This document shows, in pieces, positions 25,174-37,572 of a stretch of DNA of 64,000 bases; position 1 is the first letter of the stretch; each line of letters opens with the position of its first letter. The stretch covers positions 5,151,001-5,215,000 of the forward strand of contig JARCOQ010000016.1 of the NCBI GenBank assembly GCA_029207755.1. Reading direction: 5' to 3'. This stretch comes from Chamaea fasciata (lineage: Eukaryota > Chordata > Aves > Passeriformes > Sylviidae). The translations under genes and the position numbers were made by a program. The notes under the pieces were generated by a model. It saw only the letters and a program-made list of their open reading frames with translations, searched no databases and had not been told where the DNA came from.

Positions 25174-26040
25174 CCTCCTGAGCATTGTGCATCTCAACTA
25201 GAGACAAGTTTCAAGACAAAAAAAATTCCAAAATATATTCAGAGGGCAGAAATGTATCTTGGTCTAAAATACATTTTGGATTTTCACCATGCCCTGTCAC
25301 AAGGTTTGCTCTCCTCTTTATTTTGCTCTTTTTCAGGTCTAGACACATTTCCTGTTGCTATAGTTAGTGGGGAGATGCTCAAGAGCACAAATCCTCATTC
25401 TGTAGCATCAATATGTCTGAGCCTGAAAGATGGATTTCCTGTCATGTCCTTATATCAACTCTTAAGCTGCCCACAAGTAAGTGAAGCAGTGTGATAGTGA
25501 GAGAGTTTTTGATGGTCTGTTGCGGCAGAGTAGAGCTGGAGTACATGAAATTATTGCCACATTATCAAGTGCCTCCAAAAGTGTATTGTCTTCTAATGAG
25601 GAGATGAGGATGTGAAATTTGAAAAGCCTTTCACAAGTTTAAAAATGCAATAGGTTTGAAGGACATCAATGAGGAAAGGTGAGGAAGCACTCAAGGGAAA
25701 GGCCATCAGCTGGAATACCTCCCCATCTCCCTGCATTGCTTTCCCTGCTCCCCAGAACGAGCAGGCAAACCTGCTCCTTTCCCCATCTTCCAGGGAAAAC
25801 TCACAGAGAGCCTCAACTCATCCCTGAGCTGAGCAGCCCACAGCCAATGCGGACATTTATTTCTCAACATAGCTGTTCCCATCCAAGCTGCACTTTCTCA
25901 CAGTCTGTGTTGTGCTGAACAAGTGAGTGGCTGTGCACTGACGTTTGCCCTTCGCAGTGAAAAAATGATCTTTTCAGGTGCATTTCTCAGGCTGCCCCTG
26001 CAGATCGAGCAGGAGCTGTGGTAGAGAGCACAGAGCAGCC
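25174..26040. other. Noncoding DNA, no gene recognised
   Basis: No gene or repeat seen. Short frames (60-80 codons) overlap without domain content. A splice-acceptor-like pyrimidine stretch ending in CAG occurs near 25337, but the downstream frame is short and unremarkable. Confidence 0.5.
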
Positions 26041-26049
26041 CCATGACTG

Positions 26050-26300
26050 GCATTAGCCGTGCTCACCCTATTAAAGGCAGCTGTTAGAAAAGGAGAGTTA
26101 CTGAATGTCAATTAAAATGCTCTAGTGATTTAAGTGGGAGACGTCCATGCACCGCTCTGTAACGCTACACCCCTCCCTGTCCAGTTAACAGCACTGCTCT
26201 CACAGAAGCCCCTAGTAGGTCAATTTATGCAACAGCATTGACAGTGACCTTAAGGAGGGATCATTAAACTATTCTCCTCTCCTGGGACCCGTAACTCTAT
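26050..26300. other. Candidate conserved noncoding block
   Basis: Unique sequence mixing ATTAAAATG and GATTTAAGTG words with CpG-containing words (GAGACGTCC, CACCGC, TAACGC) in a CpG-poor region. Texture is enhancer-like; no other support. Confidence 0.2.
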
Positions 26301-26429
26301 CTGCTCTCCCAGCAGGAGAGCATGAGGCAAGGCAGGGAGGGAAGGAGCAGCTCATTGACCACCCAGAAATTACTTGGTTGGCCCTGATTTTTCTTCGGTG
26401 CACATCCTAAGGAGAAAAGTGAGAAAAGC

Positions 26430-26840
26430 TAAACAAAGCAGGCCCCTTGGTACCTGTAGGGGGTAAGAGTTTCCCAGAGTCTGACAGCAGAACCAGAAGG
26501 ATTTCCCTCTTGATGGAGCAGGCAGCACTCTGCAGACTGGCCTGGGGCTGAGTGCAAGGGATGCTCCTGCACTGCCACGGCCAGGGGGGACAGCAGGGCC
26601 CTTGCTCTCACAGAGCCACTCTTGTCACACAGGGCTCTGTGGGACACTGCTCCCCTGCCCCCAGCAGCCAAGGCCAGCACCAGAACCCAGCAGGGAAACA
26701 CAGCAAAGGGCTGGGAGAGGATGAGATGTGCCCAGGGCAGCAACGTGCCAGCTGTGCCTGGGAACTTTCGGGAAAGGATTACTTTTGTCACTTGTCTCAT
26801 CCCAGACACACTGCACAGCTGAGCTGAGAGCTTTTAATGG
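26430..26840. other. GC-richer unique segment without CpG enrichment
   Basis: Frames of 126 (minus, 26429-26809), 99 (minus) and 91 (plus) codons overlap here. That overlap is what GC-rich, stop-poor DNA gives by chance. CpG is not raised, so a CpG-island promoter is unlikely. No protein domain is recognised. Confidence 0.5.
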
Positions 26841-26859
26841 TCCCTTGACTCCGAGCCTG

Positions 26860-27160
26860 CAGATACAGAGAGATAGAGAGCACAATAAACTTTCAAAATA
26901 TGATCTAACTGCATAACGCATCAAATGTGTATCTTAACTGTATCCAGCGGAGCTGAATGGAAACAAACACACCATTTCAAATCAGACCACACACAGCAAG
27001 ATAGTGCACATGACTAATTTTGATGACTGATTTCGAATAAATAATGTACCAAGATTAGTAGATGCACTGTAATAATTTTCATTCCACTCCTTTAATTAAC
27101 TTCTCATTGAGAATCCAATTGAAAGCAGCTAATAAAATGTTTGCTTTTTGCTCCTTAGAT
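26860..27160. other. Candidate conserved noncoding block
   Basis: AT-rich unique sequence dense in homeodomain-type cores: CTAATTTTGATGA near 27013, a palindromic TTAATTAA at 27092-27099, CCAATTGAAAG near 27115 and CTAATAAAATG near 27129. One of the stronger enhancer-like textures in the window, still untested for conservation. Confidence 0.3.
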
Positions 27161-27360
27161 TTAAAATACGTCCTCTCCTTTCCAAAAACAGGGAGAAATT
27201 GTATGAAACTTGGGAAAATGTCCTGCTTGCTGCCATTCAAAATAGTGCCAGTGTTACAGCTCTCAGCAGTGTGGCAAAGGAAGACATAACAGGTGTAGAT
27301 AAGGAGTGGGAAGAGTACAGTATTATGGTCTCTGCACGTTGTAAATTGCTATGGGAACCA

Positions 27361-27480
27361 AACAGTTTTGTTCTAGATCAGTTTTGCCACCTACACAAAA
27401 GGGGAATAAGACACAGATAACCCTACAGCTGAGTTCTGTTCTTCTGATGCCTGGCAATGTTTAAATGAACTCATGAAGGA
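27361..27480 (+). repeat. Possible MIR-type SINE relic
   Basis: The order 'CAGTTTTGCCACCTACACAA', 'AAGGGGAATAAGACA', 'GATAACCCTAC', 'TGCCTGGCAATG' faintly follows the middle and end of core-SINE MIR elements as I remember them. Divergence is high and no boundaries can be set, so this may be chance. Confidence 0.2.
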
Positions 27481-30030
27481 AGTGCTGAGTAGTGAAAGAC
27501 AAATGACCTTTTCCATCTGGGAAAGGTCTTAAAATCTTAAAGCTGCAATGCCTGTGTTTATCAAAAGAGAAAGAAGAGAAAATGCAGGTGAGGGAGAGAG
27601 AAGCCAAATCCCTGCTGTCTGAATTCAAAGAGGATTTAAAAAAGCTAGTGACCTTCAGGAAATTGATCCTGGTGTTGATGGATCACTATATGTAGGATGC
27701 AAACTAATAGGTCAGCTGCTGCCTCTTCACTGTATAAAAGGTGAGATTTCCTACCCCTCCAAAGACAGAAACTTTAAACGGCTTTGAGTGAAGTCATTTT
27801 AACATTTATTACGCCATCTCCAGGGGTTTTCAAACTATTTTGCAAATAAGACAGGCAGGTAGGGCAGATAAATCCTCCCATCCTGTCATTACTGATGATA
27901 AAGTTGATACAGAGGGATGTGACAGGACTTGTCCCAAAAAGCCTCACCAAGAGGGACCCTCACTGCTTGTGTCTCAGGTATGTGATTAACCACCAACCTC
28001 CTTTCCCTTTTAACAAGTTTCATCAGCTTTCACGCTGGAACTCTGCAGAATCACAGATTTCACATATTTTTTTAAACACTAAGCCATCAGTAAGTCCAGG
28101 TTTACTCAAAACACTGCCCAGGGTCTCTTTATAAGTCTATAAACCAGGGAGGACCAATTCGTGACCTTGGCCTGGGATTCAAGTTTTAAAGGAACAGTGA
28201 AATTGAGGAAATTTTTTTCATTACTTTTATTTTCATACTTAGTTCCCATATTCTACACTTGAAAGTGCCTGAAGGGCCTGCGTGAAAGACAACTTGCAGA
28301 TTTCCAAAGCCTTTTTCCATTTCAGCCCTGATCCCAAATTTTGACTCATCTAAGTCTGGCAGCCTCTCCATACCGCATTTGCAATATTCACATCTTGGAT
28401 ATTATTTGGATTGGACTTTCCAAGACACATTAGCACCCAAAGTCAGGTTTACAATCTCCATTTGTAATGGGTACAGCCCCTCTGTCACACCTTGGTGTGG
28501 GACAGCAAAATCCTGCAACAGTGTCAAACCTGGGTAGAGGAAGTTAATAAAAGAGAACAGGAAAAGAAAAAAATAAATAGTAAAAGGATTACCTGCTGCA
28601 TGGAAAGCTTCCCAAGATTCAGCATGATATGGGAAAGAATTCATAATCCCAGGTTTCATTCAGACCATTTCTGGGAACAAAGGCACCTGTATTAAAATCA
28701 GTGGTGTTGACTTTGGCAAACCACAGTCAAATAGAACAGAAAAGATTAGAAAAAGATGGCACAAATCTGATTCTCCCTGGGCATAAAATTCTTGGGGCTT
28801 CACACATTGTCTCTACCCTTCCCACATACATCTTGGCATGACCTGGTACCTTTTGTTTTGCACCACATCTCCTTTGATTGAGTGAAATGTCTTTAAGATG
28901 GCAACAGGGAGAGTATTAAAGTGAGAGAGAGCATTCTAGCTGGAGCAAACAGGCTTCACAGGGGCAGCCCTCCTATCTGCCAAGTCTCACCACAGCCTCC
29001 TGACCCCTGGACCCTTCTGGAACCCACTCTGAGAAAAACTCAGTCATATGCTTTGTTAATTTCAAACTAAAAACCGACAAGAAGACAACCAGAGTTAATA
29101 GCACTCATTCAAATTAGAAGTTCTTCTGTATATGGGAAAAGCCCTTGGCTGGGTTTCTCTCAGCTGGAAATGCACAGAGCTCTGAGCTCTCTGTCCATGT
29201 GCTGTTCCACAGCAGCTGAGCACCTTCCTCAGCACCTCTTTCAAAAGACAGAGAGAAAAAAAAGATGGGAAACAGAATAAATACTGGAATCATTCCATAA
29301 AATGTCATTAAGATAAGAATAGCTAGAGATAAGAGCTAGTAAGAAGAAATGGGGGATTGGCACAGGATCCCTTCACAAGGCATGGAACAACTGGAGACCA
29401 TTCCTGGAAATCAAACTGTACCACCTTCACATGCCCCCAGGGCCCAGAGCATTTTACCAGCAGAAAAAAGTCCTACCAGCTGAAAGTGCCATTGCTGAAC
29501 TGCTGAAGCAGGGAGCAAAGAAAAATGGCTATTTGGGACAAAAAGATTAAAAAAAAACATGAGTATTTTGAAAGGGCAGGAGGAATTTCTGGTAGGCAGA
29601 GTGTAACTGGCCAGGTTGGTCCGTGGCCAGACCATGGAGGTTAGTCATCTCCTTCTGTCAAAAGTGCCATCAGATCTTCAGTGACTAGGAGCATTCAGGG
29701 TTTATGTCGAAGCCAGAAGATGGATAGCAGTGCTAAAAAGGAAACATCAGAGGCGAGTATGATCATAAACAGGGAGGATATGCAAGATATCTTCCAGATA
29801 GAGGAAGGAAAACTGGAGCTGTAGGCACTGTCCAAAACAAACAGGAGTCACCATGAGTGGATGGGGGTCATTCCAGGCTACTATGTGAATTACATCAGAG
29901 CCAGCGTTGCCCTCCACACGGCTTCATAAAGTTTGGCTTTAACACTTGAATGGCAGTGGCAGAACAACACAAAAATGTTGCACCCACAAGGAAAGCCAAG
30001 AAGGAAACTCAAGGAGATAGAAGTTAGGAG
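27481..30030. other. Noncoding DNA, no gene recognised
   Basis: Unique CpG-poor DNA with short overlapping frames up to 85 codons. A-rich runs occur near 28566-28576, 29258-29265 and 29549-29557. No gene or transposon is recognised. Confidence 0.55.
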
Positions 30031-30039
30031 TCCAATTTC

Positions 30040-30210
30040 ACCTGAGGGAACAATTAAGAATTATTTATCGAGGATGAACTAATGGATCTTTATTTTTAGA
30101 GGAGAGCGTTGGGGAATTTTAAGAGTTTCCCGCTCTTAGCTTGTATTTCAATAATAAATAACTGTCTGAGTTCTGGGGAATGTTCAAGATAGCAGTTCAT
30201 GCAGTTGCAG
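30040..30210. other. Candidate conserved noncoding block
   Basis: Lies in a stretch (29636-30626) with no 60-codon frame. Words such as GAATTATTTATCGAGG, GGAGAGCGTTGGGG and AATAATAAATAACTG give the mixed AT/CpG texture of conserved elements. Weak support. Confidence 0.2.
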
Positions 30211-31660
30211 GCAGGCCACAAGAAACAGTTTTCAAAATCAAAATAATAAGCAGCCTTCCTGGAGCCAATTCAGATGTTCTGACATCTCTTCAGAAAACAC
30301 TCAGGTAGATAATTTCACCTATTGTTGTTAATGGGGTCTGTCCAGTTAAGTTAGAGGACATTTCTGAAGCTACAGCATTGATCTGTAATGCATCATTCAG
30401 CAAGAAAGTCTGCAACTGTGTAAAATAAATCCTGCAAAAATAATCCTGATGGATTTTCAGCCATCAACAGACTGAAGGAGCCTGGTTATAAATGCACCTG
30501 TATAGAAGTTTCTCTACAGCTGAAAGAAGGGTTGAAAATCAAATCTCATGCCTTTCATCTGCTGGAAACTTCTAAGTAAAATGCAGACCCACAAAGCTAG
30601 CCCTAATTATTTACTTTAAAAACAACATGCACTTTGTCTTGAGCACAGCCTTTTACTCTGCCTGTGAGCTATTTCTGGGGACTGTGTCTTTGGCTCTGCA
30701 CTCCACAGACACACCGCAGCAAAAGGTCAGTCATGAGTTAACATCAGAGCTGAAAGGCAGCGAAGAGCCCTGCCAATCAGACTTGCTCCTGACCACTGAC
30801 TGTTCAAAGAGCAGAGTGGGGCTAGATGCTAATGCATGTGGTCCTTCAAATGCATAGTAGACAAATAGCTTCCTAAAGGCTGTGATGAGCCGGGCTCATT
30901 TACTCTGCATCCCCACACTCCTGCTCTGTGGTGTTTAACAAGCAGCAGGAGCACTGACAGCTGCCCAACAGGGCCCTCTGCACACTCAGCACCGAGGCCA
31001 TACGTGTAGCCACTGGAGAGGAAAAGAGATGTAAAAAGCACAGTCGGGGGTGACTTACTCAAAAAAAAAAGCAATGTCATTTGCAATGCTGTATGATTCC
31101 AGTCAGTTCCATAATTTTCCAAAGTTATCCTTGAATTCTCAGGAACAGCTCCAGAACATCAATTCACTTTGCAGCATGAAAGATGTTCTCTTCCAGAGCA
31201 TCAAAGTCATAAACACCGGGAAAACTCATGATCTTTGTTATCTTCATTGGAAAGGTGCTTACTGGAATGCCAGACCTTGTCTGAAGAAAATACACCTTTT
31301 TTTGACACATCCAGCTCATGTTTTTCTCTGCCTCACCACAGCATTCTTGGCCAGTACTGGAGTCCATCAGGGCAGAACACTGCATTTCCATCCGTAACTC
31401 ACAAACTGACAGAGCGACTGATTTTCTTTTCAGATATCAAAACAACTTTGACAGGGTTCACAGAAAGAAATCTGTGTAGATAAATGCAGAGACACAGATT
31501 GAGAGACTTCTTCTATCCCTCAGTGTCCTTCAATCAATGCCACCCCTGAAGATCAGCAGGGTTGATAGCACAGCAAGCAAATCGGGCAGTTGTGAACACC
31601 CTTTATCTAAGAAATAACTGCACATACTCAGGCAGCTACTTGTGAAGGACATTCATTGCT
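30211..31660. other. Noncoding DNA, no gene recognised
   Basis: Unique sequence with overlapping frames up to 115 codons (31050-31397) and no recognisable protein. A-run at 31061-31070. Confidence 0.5.
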
Positions 31661-31665
31661 CTGGG

Positions 31666-31810
31666 ACCAAATCGCTGAAACACTTAGCATATTCTTAAGT
31701 CACATATGTCCCACAAGTGAAGTGTGTCCTTGGCAGGAAGCTGAATCTGAACAGACTTAAACACTTGTTTAAGTATGAGCACACACGTAAGTGTCTCACT
31801 GAATTGTGGC
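31666..31810. mobile_element. Old palindromic interspersed repeat, copy 1
   Basis: The left end (CCAAATCGCTGAAACACTTA, then TTCTTAAGTCACATATG) and right end (TAAGTGTCTCACTGAATTGT at 31788-31807) are inverted repeats of each other, matching at most positions over about 15 bp. A second copy of the same pattern occurs at 60820-60950. I recall a repeat in reptile and bird genomes with the pattern 'tcagcaaagcacttaag...cttaagtgctttgctga' flanking a palindromic interior, but I cannot name it. Compact size (about 145 bp) and terminal inverted repeats suggest a non-autonomous DNA transposon or foldback element. No coding part. Confidence 0.55.
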
Positions 31811-32834
31811 GGTGTTGACATTTGTATTGCTAGCCCACGTGTCAAACACAAGCATTTATTAGTTCTTTCTCTGTCCCCATTTACTTTTTCTTTTGCACTG
31901 GTGCCTCCATAAAGAGAAGTTGTGCTTCATACCAAGTAGGCACAACTAATCAGTCTATTTTAATAAAGAGAGAGATTAGGTGAGAAGGACAATGGTGAGT
32001 GTGGAATTGGAGAGAGATGTCAATGTGCTGTTTTCAAAGCCCCTAATTTTTTTTGAAGCGTTGTATTTTAGCACTTGGCACCAGTGCTTATGCAAAAATA
32101 AGACATTGGGCTCAGTAGCTTTGAGTTACAATTTTTGTTTAAAATTTCAAGTAAGTTAAACTTAATGGAAAGTCAGGGATATTTCAGGTATTAAAAGGAA
32201 AGTTTCCTCTTTTAAGCAAAAAAGCCAGAGATCGGGAAATGTTACTTTCTTTTCCTCAATATATACCAGTGATGCTGTTGTACTCTCAAAACTTCATATG
32301 CTTTTCATTCCTCTTGGTTGAGCTGCCACAATCCACCAAATGACACTTCAGCCCAGTGTCAGTTTGAGGGCTCCAGCTACAGCTAAGGCTCAGCCACAAT
32401 TCATCAGGATCAGATGGCAGCCAGTCCCAAATGCACCTCCTGAGACTGGACACTGCTCACCCATCATGGAGCAAAAACAATCATCTGAAGCTGCCCACCT
32501 GCTCCAGGGCCACTCTGTCAAATACGATACTTCAGGGGCTGACACCTCCCTGTCATACTGATTTTTTGGATGTTGACAAAGTGCTTTGAGTGAACATCTG
32601 TTGCTGCTACTCCACTGTGGTCTCCTTCAGACTGTCCAGAAGCAAAGATGAAAACACGTTTTCGTGCCTCCCTCCTGCCTGCTCCACCTGAGAAGCCCTC
32701 TGCACTTCCTCTGGGCTGCTGAGCAGCTGTGACCAAATGAACCTTATGCCCTTCTCTCTCTGAACATCAGTTTAATTCTCAGCTCTTTGCTCTCTGAATC
32801 CCCATCACCAGTGGCATTCCTCTGGATTTCTAGC

Positions 32835-32838
<4 letters not shown>
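31811..32838. other. Noncoding DNA, no gene recognised
   Basis: No 60-codon frame occurs from 31484 to 32339. Unique AT-rich DNA with an (AG)n-like stretch near 31967-31976. Frames at 32340-32561 and 32518-32736 are short and unremarkable. Confidence 0.5.

Positions 32839-32894
<56 letters not shown>
32839..32894 (+). repeat. (TA)n(TG)n compound microsatellite
   Basis: About 19 TA units (to 32877) run directly into 9 TG units (32877-32894). Frames through it read as alternating Tyr-Ile and are artefacts. Likely length-polymorphic. Confidence 0.97.
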
Positions 32895-32963
32895 CTTTCA
32901 TATAAATATCCCAGGACCAATGGGAAATTACACCATTTGTTTTGCATTATGGAAATGGTGAAG

Positions 32964-32987
32964 AAACAAACAAACAAACAAACAAAA
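32964..32987 (+). repeat. (AAAC)n microsatellite
   Basis: Five AAAC units in tandem, 70 bp downstream of the (TA)n(TG)n repeat. Confidence 0.93.
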
Positions 32988-33730
32988 TTAATCTGGCTGT
33001 AGGTCACAGAGAGAAGCTCCAAGGTTGGGTGTTTCACTGGACAGGAGTGTGCTGAGATACTGAGACTGGATAAGGGTCCTGGTCAGTTAAAGCAACATGT
33101 TGGAAGCAGTGGGTTGCTGCCTTTTGTCCTCCCTGTTGTGGCTGTTTGCCTCCTGCAAGCCCCTTAGAGCCATGAACACTGTTTCATAGCTCTAGCATTT
33201 TCTCATTATTCTGGTTTTGGGCTTTGGGTGGGATTTCACTCTTCCTGTCTTTTTCCAGTTCTGCAAGCAAAAAAAAATTCCCTTTCTGAACAGCTTCAGT
33301 GTACCTGGGTGAGTCAAAAAATGACGTGGAAGGCTCCACCACTGTGTGAGGCTACTGTAAGAGAGAAGTGGACAGGGTCAGGAAGGAGGGTTAGGCTGGG
33401 TGATGTAGGAAAGGGCAGTCCATTTGTGTTCCTGCTAACAGTTAACCTGTGGGAAGTCACCAGGGTCAGTCCTCACTCTGGATCTCAGCCTCTTCGGACT
33501 GCAGAAGTGAAAACTCAAACCAAAACTGCTGCCCTCTTGAGTTTCGCGCTCAGATATGGTATCAGCCCCTCGTTTCCAGAGATGACAGCAATCAGAGGAC
33601 TGTAGCTGATTCTTTCTCCCAACAGCCTCTTGCTTTAATGCGCACCTTCTCTGCAGCTGAGATGCAGCTGCCCCTCTGGACTGGTGACACTCAGGCTCAT
33701 GCACAAAGCTTACACACAGTGTCACTCTAA
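32988..33730. other. Noncoding DNA, no gene recognised
   Basis: Overlapping frames of 125 (plus, 33228-33605), 105 (minus, 33435-33752) and 93 codons, none with a recognisable domain. Confidence 0.5.
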
Positions 33731-33739
33731 ATAATGACA

Positions 33740-34260
33740 GCAATGCAATCACAGCTACCTGCAGGATAGATGTATCCTCAGTACAGCAGCTCCCAGAAGT
33801 TCAAAGCTTTGCCTGAGCAGAGTACACGAAGGCTCTGTGTGTTAACTAATCAGTGTTTCCATCTCTATGTGATCATTTGCTAAATTGCCATAAAAGTGGC
33901 ACCACCAGCACCGAAGATGACACCCTTCTGTCTGGGTGCTGTAATCACACTGGATGCCTCTGAGCAGACTGCACAGCAAACGGGCACTGGAGATTTTAAA
34001 TATCTCAGTTTTCATCATCAAACATCAAGAGCTAGTTCCTGTTTCCTCCTCAGTCACCTCTCCTGACGCCACCAGGCTATTGATGCAATGCTGAGTGATA
34101 TGTGGCAGCATGTTGCTCTCAGCGAAGATTAATTATTTCTTTTTTAAGACTCCTACATCCCCCATCCCCTCTGGGTCTCTCAGTTGGTAGAGTAGCGTGT
34201 CAAAAACTAATGGGAAGGTGTGAGACGTGACATGACTTTATGAGAAAATAAAATTAGGGA
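33740..34260. other. Candidate conserved noncoding block
   Basis: Unique sequence without coding signs, with TTAATTA at 34129-34135 and evenly mixed AT and GC words (GTTAACTAATCAGTG near 33840, CTATTGATGCAATG near 34077). Enhancer-like texture only. Confidence 0.25.
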
Positions 34261-37130
34261 CAGGGGAGATGGAATTTGGATTTTGACAATGGACTTTGTT
34301 TTTCTGTTTGTTTCTTCCCCTTAAGAATATGTTTCTATTTTTATAGCTGAACTCATTACTGTGATTCATGCTGTAATTACTGCAGGAAATCGGGAGGGAC
34401 GGCACCTGTGCTGGACCACGAGGGAGCCCAAGTGTTGCTGGTTCCTCCCCACACTGACTAATCCCCTTTGTCTGCTGTGCACAAACTCCAGTACCTGCCT
34501 GAAACCCCTTCAGCCCTCAGATTTCCACTCACAGCTGTCTCCAGAGTGTCGCAAGGAAAGATGATGGATGGGCAGACTTTTATTTCCATTAGAATGGAGC
34601 CAACTGAATATTTCCAACAGCTTTATTAAAAATACTAGTTCTTGCTTTGCTTAATCTTGAAAAATGTGACATGTTCCTGCAGCTGAGTTTGCATTTTGTC
34701 TGGGAAATGAATGCCTGAGGTGGAATGATTTTCTGGAGGAGCAGAGCATGAAGCAGTTTAGTTGTCTTCCCTTCCACAGGCAGAGAGGGTCCAGCTTGGA
34801 GAAAGAAGCTGATAGCCCAGAGCTGCCATCTCCCCAGGGGTCTGTACTTCTGGTTTTTGGGAACGTGACCCCTGAAATCCAACAGCAAAGGCAGTCAGAC
34901 TGGGCAAACTGGAGGCCTCCCTCATCTCAGCCTCACTGCTCCACTCCCTGACTGTCTCTGAGCCCTGAGGAGTGTTGCCCTCTCTCCTCAGGGTTTCTGT
35001 CACCCCTGCTGTTGGCACACTGCTCATGACCCATGGCTGGCATCACTTACAGAAGACTTTTGGAAGAGAGTACTGAACTGTTTGTGTTCAATGGGATGGG
35101 GTGGAAGGAGGGAAACTAATTAGAAACACAGGAGGCTGTCAGGTTTGGGTGAATCACTGCTTCATCATCACAGTGCCTGCGTAAATAAAACTGCCCAAAG
35201 AATAGAGTTTGTCCAAGGTTTTTCTTCTCTTACATTGCTTTTCCTATTTCCCTCTCGTTTTCCCAGAAATAGAAAATGACATTTATTTTTATGGACAGCA
35301 GGATCTTATGGCTATTCCCCTGTGACGGAGTAATCTGAACACAATTATGTTCTGTTGACAAAAAGTGATAAAAGTGTATTGTGTCAACACTCTGAACAAA
35401 CAGATTTGTCATCTTCTCTACTCCCAAATAATAGAAACAGAATTAGAAAATGCTCTGACAGACTCTACCGTTTTCAATGGTTAGATAAGCACCAGCTCTG
35501 TGCTTGGTTACTGCACTCACAACTCTCCCTCTTCCAGAAAAATCTGCCTGGCTGTGTTTTAAATTCAAGTGTAAATTTTCCTTTGATGGACTTCTTTTGG
35601 CAGCTTATAGCTTATATGCTCTGAAGTAATTTGACCTAAGTTCTCCATTTCATTTCAGTCTTACTACTCCCATTTCTTTCCATGGCTTTGAAAAATCCAA
35701 GCTTTTTTTCTGTATCTTTGTTTCCCCATGCAAATTTCCTTCTAGGAAGTGTATTTGACAATAGCACCTGCATTCTATCCCCTCTACATTTGATTTCCTC
35801 TTGAGTTCATGGACAAAAATCTATCTGGACTGTTGTTTTCCTGAGACACGGACCCACATCTAGCCCAGCATGTACAGCCAGCCCTAAACACATGCAGATT
35901 TTCAGTGGAAAGATGTGCACCTCTCAGAACATAAAAAAACCATTCCCTGCTAGGTTTGAAGACATGTGTGCACTTCCAGTTCTTGGTTAGTTGGATGACA
36001 ATTCCTGCTTAAAAGCTAAAAGAATAATGATATCATTCAAGATAAATTGAAAAAGCTTTTTCATGGCCAAAAAAAGAAGCAATTTCCAAAATTTCTGTAG
36101 AACATTTTGTTTTCCAGCTGTGGCTCTTTCCCTGTCACACGCCATTGAATAGCGTTTCCATGCAGAAAGGGCATGTGCAATGTATATTAAGGCTTCCCAA
36201 AATTAGGAAACAGTAGCCACCAGGTGAAAGTGTGGAATGAGTCAAGCATGAGAGCATCTGGGTGCCTGGACAATGCCTGTCTAAAAAGACCATGAGCATT
36301 GACCTCCTCATCCAAACAGGAGAGCTGATAGTGCCCTGAGGATGCTCTTAGCTCACACCTCTGCTTCCTCCCAAGCTCATTCCCCCAGCTTTAGGTTAAG
36401 CACTCTGTCAGACTGCAACTCCCAAAAATCAGCTCTTTTAGGACAGCAAACCCCAGAGTAAAGGAAATTCTCCTCTAACGTGAGGTGCATTCTGGACTCT
36501 CCCTTCCTCCAGCCATCACAGCCCCCTTTGCTCCCAGCTCCTGCAGTGCCCCAGCACATCCAGCCACAAGGAGCCTGTCCCTGAGCAAGAAGCATTTTTC
36601 ACAGGCTCTTCCTCTGGTTTGATACATTTGTTGTTTGAACAGGCAAATGCAATAGGTTCTGACAGCAGAGTGAAATGAACTGAGTGCGTGCACACGAGGA
36701 GAGATTGTTTATTCCCCTGATCCAGCTCCTGTCAGTGGGATTTTTACTGTGGGGGTGGAATCAAGGCATTTACATCCTGAAATGAGAATAATTGTCTGGA
36801 ATAGTGTTTTAGGGTATTTTGGCACCATATTCTGATACCCATAGCAACCTTCACAGAAAATTGAGCTGGACATTGCAATGGAAACATAACAACATCTACA
36901 ACTTAATTCACAACCCAAATTTCCCAGAAGAAGCCACAGCTCATTACCACACCTACAGAACCACTCCTGAAAGAGAGCACAGATCTGACTCTTCTTCTTC
37001 CTCCTCCTCTCTCACTGACAGCCAGACTTGGTGCTCAACAAAAGGATGCTGCTGTGAGAAAACAGCTAAGGGGAAAAGAAAAAAGGTGTCAAAGTTCTTT
37101 TCAGAATTGACTTAAAGCAGTAAATATATT
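34261..37130. other. Noncoding DNA, no gene recognised
   Basis: Short frames up to 99 codons with no recognisable content. An 8-bp inverted repeat (TGTTGACA at 35353-35360, TGTCAACA at 35382-35389) lies in an AT-rich stretch at 35250-35480. A pyrimidine run (TTCTTCTTCCTCCTCCTCTC) is near 36992-37011. Confidence 0.5.
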
Positions 37131-37420
37131 GAGTAATGAACAAGTTTGGATAAAACGAAGAAATATCACAGCTAACAAGATTTTTCCTTACCCACCGGGT
37201 TAATGATCTCTATGTCACTTAAGGCTTATCAAATCAATCTCATTTAATAAATGAATATTTACCTTGTTTTATCAAGAACTGTCATTTTATCCTAATGTTC
37301 TATCCTAGTATCAAAACAAGATGCAGATACTTAATGTGATTTATTTTACCAAGAAAACTTAGTCCTAACTATAGTCATTTTGTGTGGTTACCTTCCAGAT
37401 TAATTTTTGGTACAACTTGG
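37131..37420. other. Candidate conserved noncoding block
   Basis: AT-rich unique sequence, largely without long frames, with words such as CACCGGGTTAATGATC near 37194 and AATAAATGAATATTTACC near 37246. Texture only. Confidence 0.22.
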
Positions 37421-37457
37421 TCAAGATTTTAACACTAATCCAAAGGATTTTAGAATC

Positions 37458-37485
37458 CAAGTGCTACACTGGCTTGTAGCACTTG
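37458..37485 (+). repeat. Perfect 10-bp hairpin
   Basis: CAAGTGCTAC (37458-37467) and GTAGCACTTG (37476-37485) are exact reverse complements with an 8-nt loop. Each arm carries a CAAGTG/CACTTG word of NKX2 type. It lies 30 bp upstream of an old repeat fragment. Confidence 0.85.
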
Positions 37486-37513
37486 AGTTTTCCGCTAGAG
37501 TAAACGAGGCCAT

Positions 37514-37572
37514 TATTCACATGCTTAAAATTGGGCATATGCTCAAGTGCTTTGCCTTTGGGATAAAGAGCC
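37514..37572 (+). mobile_element. Old palindromic interspersed repeat, fragment (copy 2)
   Basis: The order TTCACATGCTTAAAATTGGG, CATATGCTCAAGTGCTTTGC, GGGATAAAGAGCCC follows the right arm of the repeat family seen at 60820-60950. The matching left arm is not clear, so this is a partial copy. Confidence 0.42.

Noticed and set aside
32744..33037. Tyr-Ile repeat frames on both strands
   Set aside because: Translation of the (TA)n(TG)n microsatellite.
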